Shown: one piece after another, positions 52,703 through 60,927 of the stretch
How positions within the stretch are numbered: position 1 is the first letter of the stretch
Layout: every line of letters starts with the position of its first letter
Made by a program: the position numbers and the translations under genes
The notes under the pieces: generated by a model
Databases searched by the model: none
Seen by the model: only the letters and a program-made list of their open reading frames with translations
Told to the model about the DNA's origin: nothing
From: Oxalobacteraceae bacterium OTU3CINTB1
GTDB lineage: Bacteria; Pseudomonadota; Gammaproteobacteria; Burkholderiales; Burkholderiaceae_D
Direction: 5' to 3'
Length of the DNA stretch: 64,000 bases
NCBI GenBank assembly: GCA_024123955.1
Contig: CP099652.1
Location: 4,588,001-4,652,000 of the forward strand

Positions 52703-54997
52703 TCAGGCCGCGCCGCCCAGTTGCGACTCGATCGCGGCGGCGCCCTCAGGGTCGATGGCGCGCACGCCCTCGATCAAGGTCGAGACAGCGGTTCCGCAGG
52801 CGAACACCAGCACATCACCTGCGCCGCATTGGCGGTAAGCGGCGCGCAACGCCTCGGCCGCCCCTCCAAAGGTTTGCATAGTTACCGGCCGGGCGGCCGC
52901 CGAGCGCACGCCTTCGCCGATGACGGCGGCCGCCTCGCCCGCTGGCCGGCCACGCGCCAGCGACTCGTAGACGAATAGCACGTCGAACGCTTCGGCGCAG
53001 GTCTCGCCGATGCGGCGCAGGTCGGCGTCGCGCCGGTCGCCCGGCGACGTCACCACGCCGAACACGCGCGCGCCCGGCGTGCGTGCCGCCATGCCGCGCG
53101 CCATCGCGCCCAGCGCCGCGTAGGCGGCCGGGTTATGCGCGTAATCGAGCACGATGTGGAAGTCGCGCACCGCGAAGATATTCGAGCGCAAGGGATTGGT
53201 CGCGGCGTCGGAAACGAAACTGGCCAGCGCCGCGGCGATATGCGCGGCGCTGAAACCGGCCGCGTATAACGCCGCGGTCGCCGCCAGGCTGTTGGCGATG
53301 TTATAGCGGGCCATGCCGCCGACGGTGGCCGGAATCGCGGCCGCGCCGATGACCGGCTGAACCGCGCCGCCGGCGCCCTCGGCCAGCACGATCGTCTCGT
53401 CCTGCAGCCACACGCCGCAGCCGCCGTCGGCCAGATGCGCGAGCAAGGTGGCGTTGGCCGGGTCCATCGAAAAGAAAATGGTGGCGGCGTCCGGCGCCAG
53501 GCGCGCGCGCGCGGCCACGCAATGCGGATCGTCGGCGTTGAGCACAGCCGTTCGCGCGCCCGCGATCACCGTCGACTTGACGCGCGCGAGATCCTCGATG
53601 GTCTCCACGCCATCGAGGCCGAGGTGGTCGTCCGAGACGTTGAGCATGACGCCCACCGAGCAGGCGTCGAACGCCAGGCCGCGCTTGAGCAGGCCGCCGC
53701 GCGCGGTCTCGAGCACGGCGAAATCGACGTCGGGGGAACCAAGCACGGTGCGGTGCGACCAGTAACCGGTGCAGTCGCCGTGGCCGACCATCCGCTCGCC
53801 GATGAAGATACCTTGCGTGGTGGTGTGGCCGGTGCGCAGCCCCGCCAGCCGGACCGCGTGCGCGATCATCAACGTGGTGGTGGTCTTGCCGTTGGTGCCG
53901 GTGACCGCGATCAGCGGGATGCGGCCCTGGTCCGGCTGCGCCAGCATCCGGCGCGCTCGCGTGGCGGCGTCGGCGACGTCGGCCGACGCGTGGCCGCCGC
54001 TGATCGCGGTCACCAGCGGCCCCACCCCGCTCTCGACGACGCTGACGCGCGCCTCGGCCAGTCCCAGCTTGGCGGCCGCGCCGGCGCACAGATGGCGCAC
54101 CTCGGCCGACGCGTGCAGGGCGCCGTCCGGGCCCACCGACACGATGGCGAGCGGGCCGTCTTCAAAGCTGTCGATGACGACATCGCCACCGGCCGCGTGC
54201 ACCAGCGCGAACGCCGCCGTCAGCTCGGCCTCGCTGGTGCAGCGCCATTGGCGGTCGTCGCCGGTGACCTGGCGGCTCTTGACCACCGCCTGCCAGTCGT
54301 AACGGCGGCCGACGCGCAGCGCGTCCTCGAGCCGGTTGACGGTGGTGCCGGCCGGCACATCGATATTAGCCTCGACCATCAACGCCCGCGTCAGCAGGCG
54401 GTCGCGCACGACGGTATTGGTCAGCAGCGGCGTGTCGGCCACCGGCGCGTCGACGAAGCGCCACTGCCGGCTGCCCTGGCCGAATTGGACGAGGTCGGCG
54501 TGCTCGCTGGCGCGCAGCACGGGAATCCCAAGCGCGCGCGCCTGGCGCGCCAGTTCGCCGACGCGCGGCGGCAGCGCCAGACCGGCCGCCAGCGCGCGCA
54601 GCGCGGCCAGCGCCCCGGCGACATCGCAGGTCTCGCCGCGCATGGCGGCGCCGACGATATCGAGCGAAATCGCCAGCGCCCGCTGCGCCACGTGCTCGAG
54701 CGCGTACTGGATCACCACGCGGCGCCGCGCCGAACCGGGCGACAGCGCTTCCGCGTGGGCGAAATCGAGCGCGTGGCCGCACGAGCGCTGCAACTGCAAC
54801 GTGACCTGCGCCACCAGCTGGCCGAAATCGGCGCTCGCCGACGTGGGCGCAGGCGACGCCAATTGCCGCGCCACGGCAGCGGCGACGTCCGCCGGCGGCA
54901 CATCGGTGGCATCGAACGCGATGGTCGCGGCGATGCACGGAAAGCGGCTATACAGGTTGGCGCCCCGCAGCAAGCGCTGCCGTAAAACCTTCATCAT
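52703..54997 (-). CDS. CphA-like Mur-ligase protein with degenerate ATP-grasp region
   Basis: 764 residues, 130 shorter than CphA at 40368. The N-terminus (MKVLRQRLLRGANLYSRFP) and the Mur-ligase half (P-loop GTNGKTTTTLM at ~365, DYAHNPAAY, GVVTSPGDRRD) align closely with CphA. The ATP-grasp section between them is cut by about 130 residues and lacks the KPLDGNHGRG and EINAAPGL motifs, so the Asp-adding site should be dead. It may add only one residue type, use dipeptides, or serve another polymer. It sits last in an operon with an HTH protein and a methyltransferase. A 14-bp tandem repeat spans its start. Confidence 0.85.
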   Translation of the reverse strand: MMKVLRQRLLRGANLYSRFPCIAATIAFDATDVPPADVAAAVARQLASPAPTSASADFGQLVAQVTLQLQRSCGHALDFAHAEALSPGSARRRVVIQYALEHVAQRALAISLDIVGAAMRGETCDVAGALAALRALAAGLALPPRVGELARQARALGIPVLRASEHADLVQFGQGSRQWRFVDAPVADTPLLTNTVVRDRLLTRALMVEANIDVPAGTTVNRLEDALRVGRRYDWQAVVKSRQVTGDDRQWRCTSEAELTAAFALVHAAGGDVVIDSFEDGPLAIVSVGPDGALHASAEVRHLCAGAAAKLGLAEARVSVVESGVGPLVTAISGGHASADVADAATRARRMLAQPDQGRIPLIAVTGTNGKTTTTLMIAHAVRLAGLRTGHTTTQGIFIGERMVGHGDCTGYWSHRTVLGSPDVDFAVLETARGGLLKRGLAFDACSVGVMLNVSDDHLGLDGVETIEDLARVKSTVIAGARTAVLNADDPHCVAARARLAPDAATIFFSMDPANATLLAHLADGGCGVWLQDETIVLAEGAGGAVQPVIGAAAIPATVGGMARYNIANSLAATAALYAAGFSAAHIAAALASFVSDAATNPLRSNIFAVRDFHIVLDYAHNPAAYAALGAMARGMAARTPGARVFGVVTSPGDRRDADLRRIGETCAEAFDVLFVYESLARGRPAGEAAAVIGEGVRSAAARPVTMQTFGGAAEALRAAYRQCGAGDVLVFACGTAVSTLIEGVRAIDPEGAAAIESQLGGAA

Positions 54998-55039
54998 AAA
55001 ACCTTCATCACAATATCTTCATCACCATATCTTCACTAA
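54984..55039. repeat. Four tandem copies of a 14-bp unit at the start of the CphA-like gene
   Basis: The units are AAAACCTTCATCAT, AAAACCTTCATCAC, AATATCTTCATCAC and CATATCTTCACTAA on the plus strand. On the coding strand each holds an ATGAAG start-like piece, and GAAGG plus TTTT before the next ATG. They run from the methyltransferase stop to the CphA-like start codon. Confidence 0.85.
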
Positions 55040-55998
55040 GCAGCACCCTTTCGGGCCAGCAGCATGACGGCGGCGATGCGGTCGACGCCGGCATAGGCCG
55101 GGGTATCGAGTTCCTCGCCAAACACGTCGGGATCGATTTCCTCGTACTTCCACGACAGCCGCGCCGCTTCGAGCATGAGGCCGGCCTGCCGCAGGAACGG
55201 GTCCTCGCCGTTGTCGATCGCCACGCCGGTGTACAGCAGCAGGGTGCCGCCCGGCGCCAGCCGCGCGATCGCCGCTTCGACGATGCGCAGCGACAAACCG
55301 GCGCCCAGTTCGCCGCCACCGTGGCGGTAGGCGCGCTGTTCGGCGTCGAGCAGGTACGGCGGATTGGAGATGATCAGGTCGAACTCGCCGTCCAGGGCCG
55401 ACAGCATGTCGCTGTGCACGCAGGCGACGTTGGCGGCGCCGGCCAGCCGGCTGTTGACCTCGGCCAGCGCCAGCGCGCGCGGATTGATGTCGACGGCATA
55501 GATCTGCGCCTCCGGAAAGCGCTTGGCCAGCATGATGGCGCCCGGCCCGGCGCCGCAGCCGATGTCGGCCGCGCGCCGCACGCCGGCGCCGGAACCGTCG
55601 CCGAGTTGGTCGAGCACCTGGCCGGCCGCGCGCACGAAGCGGTAGGTGTCCGGTCCCAGGAACACCGACTCGGCGTCGCCGGTCGGATAGGCGGAGTGAA
55701 AGTAGAGATGCTCGCCGATGGTCGAGGCGCGCACGGTACTGCGGAGCGTGCCGGCATCGTCGCGCAGCACGCCCGCTTTTTGCATCTGCGACAGGACCAT
55801 CGGTTCGATCTGATCCGCGGTGAAGGGCTTGCTCCAGCCGAAGATATCGCGCAGGCACGGCGCAGTCTGCCCGACCGGGCGATTCAATACGCGGCCGTGA
55901 GTGGCCGGCGTGACGGTGGTGAAGCGGTAACCACGTTTGCGCAGCAGCGCGGCCAGCGCCAACATCTCGTCACCGGCTAGCGTCGCAGACAACGTCAT
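55036..55998 (-). CDS. Class I SAM methyltransferase with NPPY motif
   Basis: 320 residues. An N-terminal helical domain precedes a Rossmann methyltransferase core: AADIGCGAGPGAIML (SAM motif I), IYAVDINPRAL (motif II) and the catalytic loop LIISNPPYLLD. NPPY enzymes methylate amide or amino nitrogens (for example release-factor Gln or adenine). It overlaps the HTH gene by four bases and lies 38 bases before the CphA-like gene, so all three are likely on one mRNA. Methylation of a peptide or polymer linked to the CphA paralogue is possible; unproven. Confidence 0.85.
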   Translation of the reverse strand: MTLSATLAGDEMLALAALLRKRGYRFTTVTPATHGRVLNRPVGQTAPCLRDIFGWSKPFTADQIEPMVLSQMQKAGVLRDDAGTLRSTVRASTIGEHLYFHSAYPTGDAESVFLGPDTYRFVRAAGQVLDQLGDGSGAGVRRAADIGCGAGPGAIMLAKRFPEAQIYAVDINPRALALAEVNSRLAGAANVACVHSDMLSALDGEFDLIISNPPYLLDAEQRAYRHGGGELGAGLSLRIVEAAIARLAPGGTLLLYTGVAIDNGEDPFLRQAGLMLEAARLSWKYEEIDPDVFGEELDTPAYAGVDRIAAVMLLARKGAA

Positions 55999-56294
55999 TC
56001 GGCACCGGCGGCGGTGTCGGTCTGGGCACCGGCGCGGCCTTGGGCCGAGGACAGGCGGAATTTGCTGCGGCGGTCGCCCATCAGGTCCTGCAAAGTGCGC
56101 ACGCTAAGGCCGGTGGCCTCGTGGATGCGCACCAGCAGCGCGCCGCTGACCGGCATGCGGTGGTGACGGATTTTACTGATCACGGGGGCCTGAATTTCCA
56201 GCAAGCGTGACAGCGCTGCGTCATTGCGCAGCTGCATTTTCGCCAGGATGGTGTCGAGCATTGCGTTCGGATCGTAGGGTTTGGGCTGAGACAT
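55995..56294 (-). CDS. Small helix-turn-helix (XRE-like) protein
   Basis: 99 residues. Residues ~15-68 (NDAALSRLLEIQAPVISKIR ... GLSVRTLQDLMGD) have the helix pattern of Cro/C1-type DNA-binding domains; the tail is Gln/Ala rich and disordered. Start codon at 56294. The last four bases overlap the methyltransferase start (ATGA). It heads the operon and may be its autoregulator: CTAG repeats lie directly upstream. Confidence 0.75.
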   Translation of the reverse strand: MSQPKPYDPNAMLDTILAKMQLRNDAALSRLLEIQAPVISKIRHHRMPVSGALLVRIHEATGLSVRTLQDLMGDRRSKFRLSSAQGRAGAQTDTAAGAE

Positions 56295-56330
56295 GAAAAC
56301 TCCTTGCTAGAAATGCTTTATTATTAACAT

Positions 56331-56350
56331 TTTACTAGGCAAAACTAGAA
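56331..56350. promoter_or_regulatory. ACTAG direct repeats upstream of the HTH gene, possible operator
   Basis: The AT-rich stretch reads ACTAGgcaaaACTAG, flanked by ATTTT and GAATTTT, with a third GCTAG nearer the start codon. The spacing of ten bases puts both on one face of the helix. Binding by the HTH protein is inferred. Confidence 0.35.
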
Positions 56351-56448
56351 TTTTTCAATCGCGCGCGGCGGTAATTCGTCGCGCATGTGTGAGGCACCAC
56401 ACGATAGACGCATTTCCGTTACCGCTTTTGTCCGCGCCCGTGCCCGCG

Positions 56449-59400
56449 TCAGCTATTTCGCTTGCGCTCGAGTTCCGTGAGCATGCGCAATATCTCGTCG
56501 AAACTGACCGGTTTGGTCAAATGGTGGTCGAACCCGGCCGCGTCCGTTTTGAGGCGGTCGGCGTCCGTGCCCCAGCCCGTCAGTGCGATCAAGGTGACCC
56601 CGTCCAAGGCCGGCGTCGCCCGCAACTCGCGCGCGACATCGTAGCCGCTCATACCCGGCAGGCCGATGTCGAGGAACACCACCTGCGGCAACAGCGACAG
56701 CGCGGCGGCCAGCGCCTGCGGGCCGTCGTGCGCCACCCCCACCGTATGGCCCTTGAACTCCAGCAACGCGGTCAGGGTCTCGGCGGCATCGACGTTGTCG
56801 TCGACCACCAGCACCCGCAGGCTGCTGGCCGACGCCTCGTCGATGCGCCGCACAGCCGGCGCCGGCTGTGCCTCCGGCGCCGTTAAGGCCATCGTCTCGG
56901 CCGCCAGCGACGGCGTCACCGGCAGGCGCAAGGTAAACGCGCTGCCCTGTCCGGCCCCGCCGCTGTGCGCGAAGACCTCGCCGCCGTGCAGCTCGACCAG
57001 CCGGCGCACCAGGTTCAGGCCGATGCCGAGCCCGCCTTGCGCCTGGCCCTCGCTGCCGGGCACCTGGGTGAACATGTCGAACACGGTCGGCAAGGCCTCG
57101 GCCGGGATGCCGACGCCGTTGTCGCGCACCGTCACCGTCAACTCCCCGGCCTCGACCACCGCCATCAACTCGATGGTGCCGCCGTCGGGCGTGTACTTGG
57201 CGGCGTTGTTGAGCAGGTTGCCGATCACCTGCGCCACGCGGTGCGCGTCCAGCCACACCGGCGGCGCGTTCGACGGCGCCGACACCAGCAGGCGGTGGGC
57301 CTTGGCGTCCATCAGCGGCATGCTGATCTCGACCGCGCCGCGCACCACCTGGTCCAGGTCCACCAGGCTGTGCACCAGCACCTCCTTGCCGCGCGCGATG
57401 CGCGCCAGGTCCAGCAAGTCGTCCACCAGATGCACCAGGTGGCCGACCTGGCGCTCCATCATCGCCCGCACGCGTTCGAACTCGTCGCGCGCCAGGTCGT
57501 GCGCGCGCATCATTTCCAGGCCGCTGCGGATCGGCGCCAGCGGGTTGCGCAGCTCGTGCGCCAGGGTCACCAGGAATTCGCGCTGCGCCTGGTTGGCTTG
57601 CGACAGCTCGGCCGTCATCGCGCGCAGTTCGTGCTCGCCGCTTTTCTGGTCCGAGACATCGAGCGTGACGCCGTCGAAATGGGCCACGCCGCCCTCCTTC
57701 CCCTCCGTGCGCTGGCACCAGGCGATCATGCGTATCCAGCGCGCCGTCGCCTGTGCCGCCGTGGAGGAGACGGTCAGCGCGACGCGGAACTCGTCGTCGT
57801 AGGCCACGCCCTCGATCATCGCGCTGTGGAAGTCGCCTTCGACGCGGGCCCGGTCCTCGTGGTGCACGCGCAGGTAGAACTGCGCCATCGTCACCGGCCC
57901 CTCGGTCGGCAGGCCGAATTGCTTGCGCAGCTGGGCGTTGGGCTGCATCAGCGACAGCGGCGCGTCCGCGTACCAGACGCCGATGCCGCTGGCGCGCGTG
58001 ACGTTGGCGAAACGATCCTGCAGCAGGCGCCGCTCGTGGACGTCGACCAGCGTGCCGATGTGGCCGAGCAGTTTGCCGTCCTGGTCGAAACGCGGCGCGC
58101 CGGCGTCGATCATCCAGCGGAAGGCGCCGTGGCGATTGCGCAGGCGGTAATCGACGGAAAACGGCGCGGCCTTGCCGAAGGCGGCGCTGTAGGCTTCCTC
58201 CACCCGGGCGGCGTCATCGGCGTGGATCAGTTCCAGCCAGCCGCGCCCCAGGTCCTCTTGCAGCGAGCGCCCGGTGTAGTCGGACCAGCGCTGGCTCAGG
58301 AAATCGCGATGCCCATGCGCGTCGGTGGTCCAGATCATCGCCGGCGAGGCGTTCACCAGCGAACGGAAATACTCCTCGCGCTGGCGCAGCGCGATGGTGG
58401 CCTGGCGCCGCTCGCGCGCCAGCTCGATGTGGTTGCGGATGCGCGCCAGCAGCTCGTTGGCCGCGAACGGCTTGACCAGGTAATCGTCGGCGCCCGCCTC
58501 CAGCCCCTCGATCTTGGCCTCCTGGCCGGCGCGCGCGGACAGCAGGATGATCGGCAGGCCGGCCACCGCCGGGTGCTCGCGGATGCGCCGCATCAGGCCG
58601 AAGCCGTCGAGGCGCGGCATCATCACATCGCTCAGCAGCAGGTCGGGCGGATCGCGCAGGATGGCCTCCATCGCCGCCTCGCCGTCGGCGCAGGTCTGGA
58701 CGATGTACTCGCGCTCGAGCAGCGTGCGCACGTAGCCGCGCATGTCCTGGTTGTCGTCGGCGACCAGGATGCGCGCACGCGCCGCCGCGATGGGCGCCGG
58801 CGCCAACGCCAACGCGGGCGTGGCATCGCCGGCCGGGGGGGCGGCCGGTTCGTCGGGCAGCCAGCGCAGCGCCTCCTCGACGAAGGCGGCGCCCATGCGG
58901 GCGTCGTCGTCGCGGTCCGGCAGCGCCACCACGTACTGCGGCGGCAGGTGCGCGGCGCCGAACGGAATGTCGACGTGGAAGGCGGTGCCGACGCCGACTT
59001 CGCTCTCGACGCCGATGTCGCCGCCGTGCAGGCGCACCAGCTCCTGGATCAGCGCCAGGCCGATGCCGGTGCCCTCGTAGCTGCGGCCCTGCACCCCCTC
59101 GACGCGGTGGAAGCGCTCGAACACCCTGGGCAGCTCGGCCGCCGGAATGCCGCTGCCGGTGTCGCGCACCGTCAGGCGCGCGGCGCGGCCATCGGCGGCG
59201 GGCGCCAGGGTCACCGTCACCGCGCCCGACAGCGTGAACTTGAAGGCGTTCGACAGCAGGTTGAAGACGATCTTTTCCCACATGTCCAGATCGACGTAGA
59301 CCGGCGCGGCCAGCGCCGGCGTGTCGACGTGGTAGGCCAGGCCGGCCTTGTCCATCGCGGCGGTGAACACGCTGGCCAGGTTGGCCGTCAGCCGCGCCAG

Positions 59401-60714
59401 GTCGGCCGGGGCGTAGCGGGCCTGCACCCGGCCGGCCTCGATGCGCGAAAAGTCCAGCAGCGAGTTGACCAGCTTGAGCAGGCGCAGCGCGTTGCGGTTG
59501 GTGAGGTCGATGCGCTCGCGCTGGCGCGGCGCCAGCGGTTCGCCGGCGTCGGCCAGCGCGTCCTCCAGCGGTCCCAGGATCAAGGTCAGCGGGGTGCGGA
59601 ATTCGTGCGAGACGTTGGAAAAGAACGCCGTCTTGGCCTTGTCGATTTCGGCCAGCGCGGCGGCGCGGCGCTGCTCCTGCTCGTATGCCAGCACATTGCC
59701 GATGGCGGTGTTGAAGGCGGCGCGCAGCAGTTCATAAAAATTGCGGTAGTCGTCGTCGAGCGCGCGCCGGGCGCTCACGCCGGCCACCAGCATGCCGTAA
59801 GGCTGGTCGCTGCCGGCCACGAACAGCGGTAGCAGCATGGCGCCGGCCGGCGCTTCCGGATACGGCGCGCACTCGAAGGCGCCGAAGCGGCGCGCCAGGT
59901 CGTCGACGTGGCGGCCGTCGGCCAGCGCCAGCGCGGCGGCGAAATCCCAGCCATCGCCCGAGTCCGCGGCCACCACGGCCGGCGCCAGCGCGCTGCCGGC
60001 GGGCAGGCCGGTGCGCCCGCGCAGGCGCAGGCTGGCGGCGCCCTCCTCCGGCCGGGCTTCCACCAGTTCATACAGCAGCATGAACGGCACGTCCAGCGCC
60101 AGCGTGTCGCTGTCTGGTTCCATCAGCCCCGCCAGCTCGGCGATGGTGCGCGAGCGGGCGATGCGGCCGGTCAGGTCGCGCAGGTTCTGCGTGCGGCGGG
60201 CGTTGAGCACCTGCGCCGTCGATTCGGTGATCGGATGGAAAATGCCGCCGACATTGCCCGATTCGACCCGGATCGGCGAGAACGAGAACGTCATGAACGC
60301 TTCTTCAAGGTAGCCGTAGCGGTCCAGGAACATGCGCTGGTCGCGGATGTAGACGCCCTCGCCGGCGTGGGCGCGGTCGAAGGCGTCGCCGACCACCGGC
60401 AGCGCCGTGGCCCAGCAGATCTTGAACGGCGCGCCCATCGCCTCCGGATGCTTGGCGCCGCAGATCGGACGGTAGGCGTCATTGTAGATCTGGATATCGT
60501 CCGGGCCCCAGGCCACCAGGATCGGGAAGGTCGACGACAGGCACAGGCTGACCGAGGTGCGCAGGCTTTGCGGCCAGCCCGAGAGCGGCCCGAGCGCGGT
60601 CGCGGACCAGTCCATCGAGCGGATCAGTTGCCCCATTTCGCCGCCGCCGGACAGCCAGCTCAAATCGTCCGCCGACTCCGTCGCACCGGTCCCCGCCGTC
60701 ACCTGCTGCACCAT
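56449..60714 (-). CDS. Hybrid sensor histidine kinase, PAS-GAF-HK-REC-PAS-PAS-HK-REC
   Basis: 1421 residues, soluble. In order: PAS-like sensor (~35-190, SATALGPLSGWPQSLRT), GAF-like region (~195-350), HisKA with SHEFRTPLTLI (~368), HATPase, receiver (~646-765, LLSDVMMPRLDG), two PAS domains (~790-1040), second HisKA with AHELRNPLAPI (~1053), HATPase and C-terminal receiver (~1301-1420, FLDIGLPGMSG). The front part matches that of the kinase at 3154-6906. It could pass two independent signals into one chain. The output partner is unknown; a PAS-GGDEF-EAL gene diverges from it 213 bases away, which could be a target. Confidence 0.93.
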   Translation of the reverse strand: MVQQVTAGTGATESADDLSWLSGGGEMGQLIRSMDWSATALGPLSGWPQSLRTSVSLCLSSTFPILVAWGPDDIQIYNDAYRPICGAKHPEAMGAPFKICWATALPVVGDAFDRAHAGEGVYIRDQRMFLDRYGYLEEAFMTFSFSPIRVESGNVGGIFHPITESTAQVLNARRTQNLRDLTGRIARSRTIAELAGLMEPDSDTLALDVPFMLLYELVEARPEEGAASLRLRGRTGLPAGSALAPAVVAADSGDGWDFAAALALADGRHVDDLARRFGAFECAPYPEAPAGAMLLPLFVAGSDQPYGMLVAGVSARRALDDDYRNFYELLRAAFNTAIGNVLAYEQEQRRAAALAEIDKAKTAFFSNVSHEFRTPLTLILGPLEDALADAGEPLAPRQRERIDLTNRNALRLLKLVNSLLDFSRIEAGRVQARYAPADLARLTANLASVFTAAMDKAGLAYHVDTPALAAPVYVDLDMWEKIVFNLLSNAFKFTLSGAVTVTLAPAADGRAARLTVRDTGSGIPAAELPRVFERFHRVEGVQGRSYEGTGIGLALIQELVRLHGGDIGVESEVGVGTAFHVDIPFGAAHLPPQYVVALPDRDDDARMGAAFVEEALRWLPDEPAAPPAGDATPALALAPAPIAAARARILVADDNQDMRGYVRTLLEREYIVQTCADGEAAMEAILRDPPDLLLSDVMMPRLDGFGLMRRIREHPAVAGLPIILLSARAGQEAKIEGLEAGADDYLVKPFAANELLARIRNHIELARERRQATIALRQREEYFRSLVNASPAMIWTTDAHGHRDFLSQRWSDYTGRSLQEDLGRGWLELIHADDAARVEEAYSAAFGKAAPFSVDYRLRNRHGAFRWMIDAGAPRFDQDGKLLGHIGTLVDVHERRLLQDRFANVTRASGIGVWYADAPLSLMQPNAQLRKQFGLPTEGPVTMAQFYLRVHHEDRARVEGDFHSAMIEGVAYDDEFRVALTVSSTAAQATARWIRMIAWCQRTEGKEGGVAHFDGVTLDVSDQKSGEHELRAMTAELSQANQAQREFLVTLAHELRNPLAPIRSGLEMMRAHDLARDEFERVRAMMERQVGHLVHLVDDLLDLARIARGKEVLVHSLVDLDQVVRGAVEISMPLMDAKAHRLLVSAPSNAPPVWLDAHRVAQVIGNLLNNAAKYTPDGGTIELMAVVEAGELTVTVRDNGVGIPAEALPTVFDMFTQVPGSEGQAQGGLGIGLNLVRRLVELHGGEVFAHSGGAGQGSAFTLRLPVTPSLAAETMALTAPEAQPAPAVRRIDEASASSLRVLVVDDNVDAAETLTALLEFKGHTVGVAHDGPQALAAALSLLPQVVFLDIGLPGMSGYDVARELRATPALDGVTLIALTGWGTDADRLKTDAAGFDHHLTKPVSFDEILRMLTELERKRNS

Positions 60715-60927
60715 CTATCCCCCGAATGACTTGCCGCTGGCGGGCCACTGCCGCCGCACACCCGGCAGTATAACCGGACGGCGGCGCCCAGGCCTTTCGC
60801 CATTCGTTTCCGCCAACTTTCCGCCGATTCGCCCCCGTTTTACGTGTTCGTTTGCGTTTTATCAATTGCTTCTTCGGAAAAAGCACCAGTATTGAGTTGT
60901 ATCAACGCGCTACGTGACAGGATGAGC

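Noticed and set aside
52685..52710. GGGTCAGG near the end of the CphA-like gene as another copy of the 47.9-kb repeat
   Set aside because: Only eight bases match, which is expected by chance.
52640..52978. 112-codon frame starting in the double REP element
   Set aside because: The start lies in a repeat and the rest is antisense to the CphA-like gene.
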